Below the pieces are notes generated by a model. That model saw nothing but the letters and a program-made list of their open reading frames with translations, made no database searches and was not told where the DNA came from. The translations under genes and the position numbers were made by a program. 64,000 bases of DNA, from assembly GCA_020637365.1 (NCBI GenBank), contig JACJWE010000002.1, positions 682,001 through 746,000 on the forward strand. Direction: 5' to 3'. This DNA is from Acidimicrobiia bacterium. Lineage in GTDB: Bacteria > Actinomycetota > Acidimicrobiia > IMCC26256 > JAGNEX01. This document shows, piece by piece, positions 37,536 through 45,933 of this stretch (its first letter is position 1; each line of letters begins with the position of its first letter).

Positions 37536-38576
37536 ATGACCGCTGATGTGCCCGGAGACGCGTATGCCGCAGCTGGCGTTGATATCGCTGCTGGAGATGA
37601 AGCGGTCGACCGGATCGGCAAACACGTGCGAACGACCTTCCGCCGTGAAGTCCTTTCGGACCTCGGCGGATTTGGTGGCCTGTTCGAGGTCCCAGGGGGG
37701 TTTCAAGAACCCGTACTGGTCGCCGCGACCGATGGCGTCGGAACCAAGATCGAGATCGCTCAAAAGATGCAGGTGTATGACACCGTTGGCCTAGATGTCG
37801 TCGCGATGTGTGTCGACGATCTGGCGGTACAAGGAGCAGAGCCGCTGTTCTTCTTGGACTACGTCTCGAGCGGCAAGATGCTCCCCGAACGCGCCGAGGC
37901 CATCGTTGCAGGGGTGGCAGAGGGCTGTCGACAGGCCGGATGTGCGCTCATCGGCGGGGAGTTCTCCGAGCACCCCGGACTGATGGATCCCGGCGAGTTT
38001 GACCTGGTCGGCTTCGCTGTTGGAGTCGTCGAGAAATCGTCGGTGCTCCCAAGCGGTGTGGCCGACGGCGATGTGGTGATCGGACTTGCCAGCCCGGGTC
38101 TGCGCTCGAACGGCTACTCACTCGTACGTCGCTTGCTGTTGGCCGAGCAGGGTAGGTCATTGGACGAACCAGCCTGGACCGGCGCTGCTGTCACCTTGGG
38201 CGAAGAGCTGCTACGCCCCAGCGTTATCTATGCACCGATGATGGCCGCCGTGCGCAAGACGGTCGACGTCCACGCGTTCGCTCACATCACCGGCGGCGGT
38301 ATCCCCGGAAATCTCAACCGGGTGCTGCCAGATGATTGCGATGCCGTCGTCCGGCGCGGAACCTGGACCGTGCCGAGGATCTTCGATGTGGTCCAGCAAG
38401 CGGGAGACGTTTCACAGCGCGATATGGAACGAACCTTCAACTTAGGTATCGGTATGACGGCGGTCGTACCACCAACGGCGGTGACAGACGCGATGGAAGT
38501 GCTCGATCGCCACGGGGTGTCAGCCTTTGAGATCGGTACCATCGTGCCCGGCAGCGGCGTCGTACAGATGGTGTGA
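37536..38576 (+). CDS. purM: AIR synthase (phosphoribosylformylglycinamidine cyclo-ligase)
   Basis: 346 residues; closes the imidazole ring of FGAM using ATP, in the same fold as PurL. Contains 'AATDGVGTKIEIAQ', 'CVDDLAVQGAEPLFFLDYVSSGK' (landmarks DDLAVQGAEPLFFLDY), 'SPGLRSNGYSLVRR' and 'HITGGGIPGNLNRVLP'. The usual GGETAE(M/H)PG segment reads GGEFSEHPG, a mild local divergence. It starts 18 nt after purF and is the last pur gene; purN, purH and purE/K are not in the window. Confidence 0.94.
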   Translation: MTADVPGDAYAAAGVDIAAGDEAVDRIGKHVRTTFRREVLSDLGGFGGLFEVPGGFQEPVLVAATDGVGTKIEIAQKMQVYDTVGLDVVAMCVDDLAVQGAEPLFFLDYVSSGKMLPERAEAIVAGVAEGCRQAGCALIGGEFSEHPGLMDPGEFDLVGFAVGVVEKSSVLPSGVADGDVVIGLASPGLRSNGYSLVRRLLLAEQGRSLDEPAWTGAAVTLGEELLRPSVIYAPMMAAVRKTVDVHAFAHITGGGIPGNLNRVLPDDCDAVVRRGTWTVPRIFDVVQQAGDVSQRDMERTFNLGIGMTAVVPPTAVTDAMEVLDRHGVSAFEIGTIVPGSGVVQMV

Positions 38577-38591
38577 CTGTGGAGGATTTCG

Positions 38592-38984
38592 ATGTCTGAG
38601 CGTTCGTCGTCGAGCCGGTTACCCGAACTCGCCGTCGCCGCGTTTCAGATCGGCGATGCCGTTGCCTGTGCCGCACCGGCCGACTTCATCACCGAAGCAC
38701 TTGACCGGGTCGAGTGCCCGCCCGAGCTTCGACGCGTGCTTCCAGGTCTCAAAGTAGCGGCGGGGTTGGGGCTCATCTTGGGGACCAGGTCACCGCGGCT
38801 GGCTCTGATCACGGCAACGGCGCTGGTCGCCTATTTTCTTTTTGCCATCGCCGCGCATATCCGCGTGAAGGACACCGCCGAAAACTCTGTCGCAGCGGTC
38901 TTCATGTTGGGTGTGTCGACGTGGCTTGCGAAGCGGGCCTATGCCCGGTTCACATTTTCCGATCATCCAGTCACGTCTGATTGA
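38592..38984 (+). CDS. DoxX-like small membrane protein
   Basis: 130 residues with about three hydrophobic segments (around 50-65, 70-90, 100-118; 'LKVAAGLGLILG', 'LALITATALVAYFLFAIAAH', 'AAVFMLGVSTWLA'). This resembles the DoxX/DoxD-like four-helix membrane family associated with redox and thiol balance. It begins 15 nt after purM and may be co-transcribed with it, without an obvious functional link. Family assignment rests on helix pattern and the 'GLGLILG' motif only. Confidence 0.6.
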   Translation: MSERSSSSRLPELAVAAFQIGDAVACAAPADFITEALDRVECPPELRRVLPGLKVAAGLGLILGTRSPRLALITATALVAYFLFAIAAHIRVKDTAENSVAAVFMLGVSTWLAKRAYARFTFSDHPVTSD

Positions 38985-39175
38985 GACAGCGGGGTCGATG
39001 CCCTGCTGATATTGCCCGGTGAGGGCCGATCCGTGCTGGAGACTTCTTTTGAGCGCGTCGAGCGGCGTCTGGGCCGCCGAGTTTGCCGACGCTGTTCGCT
39101 GCCTTGGGGCAATCTCTGGTGACGAGGTTGCGGTCGCGATGGGTGGCACCCTCAATCCGTTTGTTGATGACGTCG

Positions 39176-39208
39176 ACATCGCACGTCGCGCGAGGCGACG
39201 TGCGATGT
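39176..39208. terminator. 14-bp perfect hairpin between convergent genes
   Basis: ACATCGCACGTCGC (39176-39189) pairs with GCGACGTGCGATGT (39195-39208) around GCGAG. It sits between the DoxX-like gene and convergent yceI, the right place for a two-way terminator. No U-run. The 258-bp gap holds only a doubtful 63-codon frame. Confidence 0.6.
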
Positions 39209-39242
39209 AGGTCAGACGTTGATGGACGGCAAAGTCCCAGGT

Positions 39243-39821
39243 CTACTCGGCGTCACCGGTGCGAATGGCTGAGATGTCGAATTCGAGCCGGATCTTCTCG
39301 CCGACCAGAACCCCACCAGCTTCGAGTGGGGCATTCCAGCTCACGCCCCAGTCTTTGCGGTTGACGACGGTAGAACCTTCGAACCCGATCCGGGTGTTGT
39401 TGAATGGATCGACGGCGGTCCCCATGTACTCGAAGTCGACGGTGACCGATTTGGTGACACCCTTGATCGTGAGGTCTCCGGTAATGGCGTAGCCATCGTC
39501 GACGACGGCCACGCCGGTTGAGATGAAACGGATCTCGGGAAAGGTGTCCATGTCGAAAAAATCGTTGCTGCGGAGGTGGTTGTCGCGGTCCGCGTTGGCC
39601 GTGTCGATGCTCTTGGCCTGAATCGTCAGTTGAACACGCGACTTCTCGGGGTGGTCAGCATCGAGGTAACCCGCGCCCTCAAAGTCGGTGAATGATCCCC
39701 TCACCTTGGTCACCATGGCGTGACGAGCGACGAAGCCGATCCGACTGTGGGTGGGATCGATGGTGTAACTGCCGGTCAACTGAGCCGGAATGTCGTTTGA
39801 GCGCTGTGTTGAAGCGGACAT
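39243..39821 (-). CDS. YceI family protein
   Basis: 192 residues forming a YceI lipocalin-like beta barrel that binds amphiphilic or polyprenyl ligands. Diagnostic features: 'GSYTIDPTHSRIGFVARHAMV', represented by IDPTHSRIGFVARH; 'FFDMDTFPEIRFISTGV'; 'GDLTIKGVTKSVTVDFE'; 'RIGFEG.....RKDWGVSWN'. No signal peptide, so cytosolic. AGGAG 8 nt before the ATG at 39821. Its promoter (TTGACA, 17 bp, GATACA on the minus strand) is covered by MarR-type boxes shared with the divergent regulator. Confidence 0.88.
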   Translation of the reverse strand: MSASTQRSNDIPAQLTGSYTIDPTHSRIGFVARHAMVTKVRGSFTDFEGAGYLDADHPEKSRVQLTIQAKSIDTANADRDNHLRSNDFFDMDTFPEIRFISTGVAVVDDGYAITGDLTIKGVTKSVTVDFEYMGTAVDPFNNTRIGFEGSTVVNRKDWGVSWNAPLEAGGVLVGEKIRLEFDISAIRTGDAE

Positions 39822-39841
39822 AGCTGTTCTCCTATGAGAAG

Positions 39842-39961
39842 TAGTTGATGTATCACCGATACTAGGTGACGTGTCAACTAGAAGCAAATGGCCTGTTTGA
39901 TTTGGTGTTCGAATGCGACACGACCTCAGTTAGGTGACGTGTCAACAGGGGTTGGTACAGT
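39842..39961. promoter_or_regulatory. Divergent yceI/marR promoter region with repeated operator boxes
   Basis: TAGGTGACGTGTCAAC occurs exactly twice (39863-39878 and 39931-39946), 68 bp apart. Each is near-palindromic (TAGGTGAC-GT-GTCAACTA at the first). A weaker inverted relative, TAGTTGATGTATCACC, is at 39842-39857. The first box overlaps the yceI -35 (TTGACA, complement of 39872-39877), and the weaker copy overlaps its -10 (GATACA, complement of 39849-39854). The second box lies where the marR -35 should be, ahead of TACAGT (39956-39961), 7 nt before the marR ATG. This layout fits MarR repressing both itself and yceI. Confidence 0.7.
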
Positions 39962-39968
39962 GTGCGGA

Positions 39969-40433
39969 ATGTCTGATGACAAGTGGCTGACCGCCGATGA
40001 GCAATCCGCATGGCGTGCACTCCAAACGATGCAGGCACGCCTCGGAGCTGAGCTCAACGCCCGACTCTTGAGCGACTCAGAACTTTCACTTTCCGACTAC
40101 GCGGTACTGGTTCATCTGACCGACGAACCGTCGGGACGACTCAGGCTGTTCGAGCTGGCTAACGAGATCGGTTGGGAGCGGAGCCGACTGTCTCACCACA
40201 TAGCTCGCATGGCCAAGCGAGACCTCGTCGAGAAGGTTGCGTGCGACAAAGACCGACGCGGCGCCTACGTCGCTATTACCGAGGAAGGTCGTCAGGCCAT
40301 TTCGCTCGCGGCACCACGTCACGTTGCTACGGTTCGCCAGCTCGTCATCGACCAATTGACGCCTGCCGAGCTCTCGGTCATCCGCAGTGTTTCGAACCGC
40401 GTCCTCGCCACGATTGACCAACACGCCGAGTAA
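39969..40433 (+). CDS. MarR family transcriptional regulator
   Basis: 154 residues. Winged helix at about 45-110: 'LRLFELANEIGWERSRLSHH' as recognition region and 'ERDLVEK...DRRGAYVAITEEGR' type wing (here 'RDLVEKVACDKDRRGAYVAI'). N- and C-terminal helices form the dimer. It is divergent from yceI and the intergenic region holds matching palindromic boxes, so it probably represses yceI and itself in response to a small ligand. ATG 39969 is likely leaderless; an upstream in-frame start at 39888 would begin inside the promoter. Confidence 0.88.
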   Translation: MSDDKWLTADEQSAWRALQTMQARLGAELNARLLSDSELSLSDYAVLVHLTDEPSGRLRLFELANEIGWERSRLSHHIARMAKRDLVEKVACDKDRRGAYVAITEEGRQAISLAAPRHVATVRQLVIDQLTPAELSVIRSVSNRVLATIDQHAE

Positions 40434-40476
40434 AGCGCGGTCGGGGCAGAGCTGAGCGTGCCGATCGCTCAGCTGA

Positions 40477-41247
40477 TCAGATTCGGCCAGCTTGGTGCAC
40501 CAGGCGCAAGAACTGTTGGGTTCGAGGCTGTTGTGGATCTTCGAAGAGCTGTGATGGGGGCCCGGATTCCAAGACGCGACCGTCGCTCAAAAAGCAAACC
40601 TTGTCGGCGACCTCACGAGCGAACCCCATTTCGTGTGTCGCCAACACCATGGTCATACCGCCGTCCGCGAGTTCACCGATGAGGCCCAACACTTCACCGA
40701 CCAGTTCGGGATCGAGCGCCGAGGTGACCTCATCTAGGAGCAAGAGTTCGGGTTGTCCCATCAACGCTCGAACAATCGCCGCCCGTTGATTCTGTCCACC
40801 GCTGATGCGGTTGGGGTATGACCTCGCTAGACCGGCAAGTCCAAACCGTTCCAACAGCTCGTTGGCCTTGGCCTCGGCATCTCGTTTCGACACATGGTGT
40901 ACGCGGCGCGCTGCAAGCGTCACGTTGTCAAGCACCGTCAAATGCGGGAACAGATTGAACGATTGAAACACGATGCCGACACGTCGGCGGACGTCGTCCG
41001 CGGATACCCCTCGTGCGGTGATGTCTGCACCATCTAACAGGATCTGCCCAGAGGCGATTGGGTCGAGTAGGTCGACACAACGCAACAGGGTGCTCTTGCC
41101 GCAACCGCTCGGGCCGATCAGGCACACCACGTCGTGTTCGGCCACATCCATCGTCATGCCGCGAAGCACCGGCGTTCGACCATACGACTTGTGCACGTCA
41201 ATCAGCTCAAGTTTGGGTGTCTTTGCGTGGGGTGGTCGTGCCGTCAT
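40477..41247 (-). CDS. Polar amino-acid ABC transporter, ATP-binding protein
   Basis: 256-residue ABC ATPase of the GlnQ/HisP class. Walker A 'GPSGCGKST', Q-loop 'VGIVFQSFNLFPHLTV', signature 'ISGGQNQRAAIVRAL' (usually LSGGQQQRVAIARAL), Walker B 'LLLLDEVTSALDPE', switch 'LATHEMGFARE'. Energises uptake of an amino acid in the cytosol at the inner membrane face. Its start overlaps the permease stop by 4 nt (ATGA). Last gene of a binding protein-permease-ATPase operon. Confidence 0.93.
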   Translation of the reverse strand: MTARPPHAKTPKLELIDVHKSYGRTPVLRGMTMDVAEHDVVCLIGPSGCGKSTLLRCVDLLDPIASGQILLDGADITARGVSADDVRRRVGIVFQSFNLFPHLTVLDNVTLAARRVHHVSKRDAEAKANELLERFGLAGLARSYPNRISGGQNQRAAIVRALMGQPELLLLDEVTSALDPELVGEVLGLIGELADGGMTMVLATHEMGFAREVADKVCFLSDGRVLESGPPSQLFEDPQQPRTQQFLRLVHQAGRI

Positions 41248-42140
41248 CGCTGTTGATCGCTCATCCGGGCACGGTCGCGCGCCGCATACCAGTCGACAAA
41301 ACGCGTGAGTGGAATGCTGATGAGCAAGAACAGGACCGTCGCCGCGACATAGGAGGTGTAGTTGAAGGTTCGAGAGGTGTAGATCTGGGCTTCCCGAACC
41401 GCATCTCTGACACCCAGAACCGAGACCAGAGCGACATCCTTTTGCAAGCTCACCACCGTGTTCATCAACGCGGGGACGACATTGCGGATCGCCTGGGGAA
41501 GGATCGCGTAACGCAAGGCCTGGATCTGGGAGAGCCCCAGAGAGCGAGCTGAAGCCCGCTGACTTTCAGGTACAGCGTCAATACCTGACCGATAGATCTC
41601 AGCGGTATACGCCGAATAGCTCAGCGTCAATGCCGTCACACCCCAAAACATCGCGGACTTGGGCAGCCCAGGAAGCTGCAACGCCGGAAGACCAAAGCCG
41701 AGCAACAAGATCAGCAAGATGAGAGGGATGCCGCGCATGACGTCAGTGAATGCGGTGGCAAGGAACCTGATAGGGAAGAAGGCGGGTCCTCGCAGGCTCC
41801 GAGCGACGGCAATGACCAGCGCCAATACCGGAATGGCCAGCATGGAGTATGCAAACATTTGCAGGTTGCGCCAAAAGCCGTCGAGAACGTCGGGCCACGC
41901 GGCAGCGAAATCGTCCGGGTTGAAGAACTGGTTCTTGACGGCCGGCCAGTTGGGGCTGGAAACCACGAACCACACGCCCGCGCCGAACACGACGACCGTC
42001 GAAGCGACCGCTATCAGCGCGGGTTTTAGGGTTTCATGGCGGACCCAGAACCCCAGACGTTCGGCGGAAGACCCGTCCGGTCTGGGGTTCTGATCGGGGA
42101 CGCGAATGTCGTCGTCGGCTGACTTGTTCGGTGCTGGCAA
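41244..42140 (-). CDS. Polar amino-acid ABC transporter, permease
   Basis: 298 residues, HisM/GlnP class. A ~35-residue charged N-terminus, a first helix at about 38-60, then the conserved core: 'DVMRGIPLILLILLLGFGLP', 'YSAYTAEIYRSGIDAV' and the EAA loop 'QRASARSLGLSQIQALRYAILPQA' (landmark ARSLGLSQIQALRYAILPQA). It starts with TTG at 42140, 3 nt after the binding-protein stop, with no nearby ATG alternative. Probably a homodimer, since only one permease gene is present. Confidence 0.9.
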   Translation of the reverse strand: MPAPNKSADDDIRVPDQNPRPDGSSAERLGFWVRHETLKPALIAVASTVVVFGAGVWFVVSSPNWPAVKNQFFNPDDFAAAWPDVLDGFWRNLQMFAYSMLAIPVLALVIAVARSLRGPAFFPIRFLATAFTDVMRGIPLILLILLLGFGLPALQLPGLPKSAMFWGVTALTLSYSAYTAEIYRSGIDAVPESQRASARSLGLSQIQALRYAILPQAIRNVVPALMNTVVSLQKDVALVSVLGVRDAVREAQIYTSRTFNYTSYVAATVLFLLISIPLTRFVDWYAARDRARMSDQQR

Positions 42141-42143
42141 GTG

Positions 42144-43073
42144 TTACTGGGTGATCTTGCGAACTGCCCCGTCTTGGGCGAGCCACTTGTTTTGCAGGAT
42201 CTCGAGGCGCCCCTCATCGTTCAACGAGGCCAACGCTGCGTTGACGCACGGGATCAGCTCGCTTCCCTTTTCGAAGAGCATGCCCAGTTCCTCGGGAGCG
42301 TCTTCGACCTCGGGCAAGGTGCCGATGATCGTCGAGTCGGGGATCTCTGCAGAGGTCAGGTAGTACGCGGTGGGGAGGTCGACGACCAAACCGTCGATCT
42401 GACCTGCAGCGAAAGCGGCCGCTGCCGCGGCGTTGTCGTCGTAGACCATCGCGTCGGTGGTCGGAGCGATAATGGCGTCGATGTACTCCAAGCTAGTGCT
42501 GCCAACCGCTGCGCCGAGGTGAGCGTCGGTCAAGTCGGCGATGGTCGTCACATCGGCGAGCGGGCCATCGGCCTGACCGATGATGGCCTGTTGGACCTCG
42601 TAATACGGGTCCGAAAAGTCGACCACCTTTTCTCGGTCGGCGGTGATGGAGTACTGCTGGATGTTGAAGTCGTAGTCCTTTGCTCCGGCGCTGATCGCTT
42701 CGTCAAAACCGGTGCGGACCCACACGACATTGGAGACGCCGAGTTTGCCCGCAATCTCGTAGACCAGTTCGCTCTCAAAGCCCTGACCTGAACCGGGATT
42801 GTCGTCTTCCATCCACGGCGAAAAGACGGGTTCACCGGTGGCCACGGTCAAGACACCCTCATCCTTGAGCGTCAGCGACGGGCATGCGTCTGTACCGACC
42901 ACGCCCGGAGGTGTGGTGTTGCGTGAGTCCGCTGGCACCGTCGTGTCTGCGCCTTCGGCCGAAGTCGTGGTCTCGTTGTCGGCTGCTTCGGTGGTGTCGT
43001 CGTCGCTGTCGCCACATGCGGTGGCGATGAGAGCCAAGACGAGCAGGAACAGGCCGAGGGTTCGGATGCGCAT
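42144..43073 (-). CDS. Amino-acid ABC transporter substrate-binding lipoprotein
   Basis: 309 residues. Signal peptide with lipobox ending at Cys20 (LIATAC), a Thr/Ala/Asp linker that spans the cell wall, then a family 3 solute-binding domain: 'VLTVATGEPVFSPW', 'GFESELVYEIAGKLG', 'QQYSITADREKVVDFSDPYY', 'VGSTSLEYIDAI'. The conserved Arg-Asp pair ('TADREKVVDFS') and the pattern point to a polar amino acid, but specificity cannot be read. First gene of the transporter operon. Confidence 0.9.
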   Translation of the reverse strand: MRIRTLGLFLLVLALIATACGDSDDDTTEAADNETTTSAEGADTTVPADSRNTTPPGVVGTDACPSLTLKDEGVLTVATGEPVFSPWMEDDNPGSGQGFESELVYEIAGKLGVSNVVWVRTGFDEAISAGAKDYDFNIQQYSITADREKVVDFSDPYYEVQQAIIGQADGPLADVTTIADLTDAHLGAAVGSTSLEYIDAIIAPTTDAMVYDDNAAAAAAFAAGQIDGLVVDLPTAYYLTSAEIPDSTIIGTLPEVEDAPEELGMLFEKGSELIPCVNAALASLNDEGRLEILQNKWLAQDGAVRKITQ

Positions 43074-43193
43074 TATCGCTCCCAGAGTTGTTGAGCGACG
43101 GCGTGACCCAAACGTGTGTGTTGGGCGCCTTCGCCGCTTTCTCAGAATCGGGTGGCCGTCGGTGGACGGGGCACCTGTTGTTTGGCCAGGGAT

Positions 43194-43254
43194 GTTACTT
43201 ACTCAGCGGTGTGGGCGGCTGAAGTAACCGTCTTGAAGGCTCAACGATTAGGGT
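43194..43254 (+). promoter_or_regulatory. Stem-loop and -10 box before the SRPBCC gene
   Basis: GTTACT/AGTAAC (43194-43199/43223-43228) and TCAGC/GCTGA (43203-43207/43218-43222) form a two-part inverted repeat with a 3-nt bulge. TAGGGT (43249-43254) is a -10-like hexamer 6 nt before the ATG at 43261, again a leaderless layout. The repeat would cover the -35 area and could be an operator. The rest of the 187-bp gap upstream of the divergent transporter operon is featureless. Confidence 0.35.
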
Positions 43255-43260
43255 CCGCAA

Positions 43261-43755
43261 ATGGGAAATTTCGTGGAAATCAGCCGCATCATCGACGCCG
43301 ATCCCGACACGCTGTACGCAATGGTGAGCGATGTCACGCGCATGGGTGAGTGGTCGCCGGAAACCAAGCGTGTGGAATGGATCAAAGGCGCGAGCGCTCC
43401 TGTGGTCGGCGCACATTTCCGTGGCGTCAACCAGCTCGGCTCGAAAAAGTGGGCCATCGAATGTGTGGTGACCAAGGCCGAGCCGGGTAAGGCATTCGTC
43501 TTCGATGCAACCGCTGGTCCGCTCAAGTTCGCGACCTGGTCGTACTCCTTTGAGCTCCAAGATGGCGGCACCCTGGTCACCGAGTCGTGCCAGGATCGAC
43601 GGGGCTTTTTCCTCAATTGGGTCGGTTCGTTGATCTCTGGGGTTAAGGACCGTGAGGCCCGCAACAAGGTCAACATTGCTGACACCCTCGACGCGCTGAA
43701 GGCCGCTGCCGAAACCGGCTCAGGGGCCGAGCCAACACATCCGACCGAGAGCTAG
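43261..43755 (+). CDS. SRPBCC (START-like) ligand-binding protein
   Basis: 164 residues with the helix-grip layout of polyketide cyclase/dehydrase-like proteins: 'ISRIIDADPDTLYAMVSDVTR' (landmark IDADPDTLYAMVSDV), 'MGEWSPETKRVEW', 'GAHFRGVNQ', 'VVTKAEPGKAFVFD', 'SYSFELQDGGTLVTES' and a long C-terminal helix. Such domains bind hydrophobic ligands; reaction or ligand is unknown. The stop overlaps the following frame's GTG by one base (TAGTG). Confidence 0.8.
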   Translation: MGNFVEISRIIDADPDTLYAMVSDVTRMGEWSPETKRVEWIKGASAPVVGAHFRGVNQLGSKKWAIECVVTKAEPGKAFVFDATAGPLKFATWSYSFELQDGGTLVTESCQDRRGFFLNWVGSLISGVKDREARNKVNIADTLDALKAAAETGSGAEPTHPTES

Positions 43756-43784
43756 TGACACCTTCGCGCCCTGAGGAACCTGCG

Positions 43785-45235
43785 ATGGCCGGAGCGACCT
43801 CAGGTTTGAGTCTGAGCTGGGCGCGGCTGCTCGTCGCCGCCAGTTCAGCTTTGGTGCTGGTCGTCGAGATTGTCGCGGGACGGTTGCTCGCCCCGTACGT
43901 GGGGGTGTCGCTCGATACGTTCACCGGCATTATCGGTGTCATCCTCGCCGGGATTGCGCTGGGTGCTTGGTCGGGTGGCTGGCTGGCGGACCAACGGGCA
44001 CCGGGACAGCTCCTCGGCATTGCGTTCATCGCCGGTGGGCTGCTCACCTGGATATCGCTTCCAGTGGTCGCGGCATTCGGCCCGAATCTCGGGGACGGAC
44101 CCGAGGCCATCGTGATGCTGACCGCACTCGGCTTCTTCCTACCGTCAGCAGCGTTGTCATCGGTGCCCCCGATCGTCGCCAAGATGCGCCTCCATGATGT
44201 CGCGCGGACGGGCTCGGTTGTCGGGGGGCTGAGCGCCGCATCGACGATCGGTGCTCTCGCCGGGACGTTTCTCACCGGTTTTGTCGTCGTGCGGTTTCTG
44301 CCTTCGAGCGTCACGATCATCATCACCGGCGCCGTCGCCCTCATATTCGGTGTCGTCATCTTGTTTCGCTACGGCAGCGCACGACCCGGTCCAGGGACGG
44401 CCATGTTGTCGGTTGCTGCTCTTGCCCTGGGCTTTTCACCGGTCAGCGTCTGTGAGTTTGAGACCGAGTACGCGCGTGCGTCAACGTGGTCGCCGACCGC
44501 CAAGATCCGGCCAGGCTCAGCCTGTATATGAACCGGATGCGGCATGGATTCGTCGACCTCGATGATCCGACGGACCTCGATATTCGCTACATCCGGTTGC
44601 TTGCTCAGGTGCTGGGGTCCGCTACGTCGGGGCCGATTGACACCCTGTACCTCGGGGCAGGTTCCTTCGGGTTGCCGAGGTACCGACAGGCGGTCGAGCC
44701 CCATGGAACCGACACGGTGTTCGAGATCGACGATGAACTCGTCGACATCAATCGGTCCGAACTCGGTCTGGTGACCTCGCAGAGTTTGTCGGTGAGGATT
44801 GGCGATGCTCGGTTGCTCGTTGCGGACGCTCCCGATGGCCAATTCGACGCCGTGGTCGGCGACGCCTTCGGCGGAAGCTCGGTGCCATGGCATTTGACCA
44901 CCACCGAGATGCTCGAACAGGTCCGACGCGTCCTCCGGCACGGCGGGTTGTACGCGATGAACCTGATCGATGCGGGATCCGCTCCGTTTGCTCGCTCGGA
45001 AGCGGCCACGATTCGTGAGGTCTTTGGGCATGTCGCGGTCATCGTGGCGCCCGAGGGGATTCGGGATGGGATCGACACCAACATCATCCTCGTCGGATCC
45101 GCGGACCCGATCGAAGGTCTCCGAGTCGACCCGGAGGACGGACGCATCTTGTCTTCGGCAGAGGTCGTCTCCTGGATCGGTGGCGCCGACGTTCTGACCG
45201 ACGATTTTGCGCCTGTCGACCAGCTGATCAGGTAA
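43785..45235 (+). CDS. Spermidine-synthase-like membrane protein, frame-interrupted
   Basis: Two frames make one recognisable protein. The first (43785-44531) encodes about seven membrane helices beginning 'LLVAASSALVLVVEIVAGRLLAPYVG'-like sequence (landmark EIVAGRLLAPYVG). The second (about 44480-45235) encodes an aminopropyltransferase-like Rossmann domain: 'TLYLGAGSFGLPRY', 'VFEIDDELVDI', 'DARLLV', 'FDAVVGDAFGG', 'VPWHLTT'. The family normally has 'ET.Y.C..V' at the junction; here 'ETEYA' is in frame 1 and 'CVNVVADRQDP' in the next. GCGCG at 44471-44476 in place of GCG (2 nt extra) would explain it. Catalytic aminopropyl transfer is doubtful in this membrane-fused class. The start is uncertain: GTG 43755 overlaps the previous gene; ATG 43785 has GAGGA. 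Confidence 0.75.
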
Positions 45236-45321
45236 CCCTGCGCTGCCAGGGTCACGAATGGTCCGCGGTAGCCCTGGCGACGTCACCTGGCGTGGCGACG
45301 GGATCGCCTCGACCGAACGGG

Positions 45322-45327
45322 TAGATT
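45322..45327 (+). promoter_or_regulatory. -10 box for leaderless epoxide-hydrolase-like gene
   Basis: TAGATT lies 6 nt before ATG 45334; there is no ribosome site and no clear -35. Confidence 0.35.
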
Positions 45328-45333
45328 GCCCAC

Positions 45334-45861
45334 ATGAGCGAACCGATGATCGAACAGTCGACGGGTGACACAACACCCGCCCACGTCGCCCCTATGCCCG
45401 CAGAATTGTTGGATTCCTTGACACCGTCTGAGGTGGTCACCACGTTTCTGAACGCGCTCGCAGCGGACGACCTCGTCACGGCGCAGCGGCTGATGGCCGA
45501 CGACATCGAGTGGATCAATGTGGGGTTGCCGACCATTCGAGGCAAGCGGGTGCGAGCCACGCTCGCGGGTATGGAGAAGCGTGGCATCGATTTCGACGTC
45601 GTCTTTCACGCGGTATCGGCGGATGGTTCGACGGTGCTGACCGAGCGCACCGATGCAATTCAGTGGGGACGGATCCGCTCGCAGTTTTGGGTGTGGGGCA
45701 GGTTCGAGGTGGTGGACGGCCGCATCACGCTGTGGAGAGACTCATTCGATGTGTGGGACATGGTCAAGGCAGGTGTACGTGCCATAGCGGGTGCGGTCAT
45801 ACCGTCGTTTCGTCCGACGATGCCCACACCAGATGAGGCACCTGGCCGCGGCAAGCTCTAA
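45334..45861 (+). CDS. Limonene-1,2-epoxide hydrolase-like protein
   Basis: 175 residues with a SnoaL/LEH cone fold: 'SEVVTTFLNALAADDLVTAQ', 'ADDIEWINVGLPTIRGK', 'LTERTDAIQWG', 'GRFEVVDGRITLWRDSFD'. The Arg-x-Asp pair (ERTD) and the later Asp in WRDSFD match the Asp-Arg-Asp catalytic group of limonene-epoxide hydrolases, which open epoxides with an activated water. The true substrate is unknown; lipid or terpene epoxides are plausible. The C-terminal 25 residues look disordered. Confidence 0.8.
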   Translation: MSEPMIEQSTGDTTPAHVAPMPAELLDSLTPSEVVTTFLNALAADDLVTAQRLMADDIEWINVGLPTIRGKRVRATLAGMEKRGIDFDVVFHAVSADGSTVLTERTDAIQWGRIRSQFWVWGRFEVVDGRITLWRDSFDVWDMVKAGVRAIAGAVIPSFRPTMPTPDEAPGRGKL

Positions 45862-45933
45862 GGACCTCACACGAGGCCAAGAACTCTGGACCACGCGCGC
45901 CGAGCGCCGCACGGTGGTGGGTCGCCGGGGGCC

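Noticed and set aside
39019..39210. Possible 63-residue gene between the DoxX-like gene and yceI
   Set aside because: Its last 35 nt are the 14-bp terminator hairpin, it has no clear ribosome site, and the product shows no recognisable motif.
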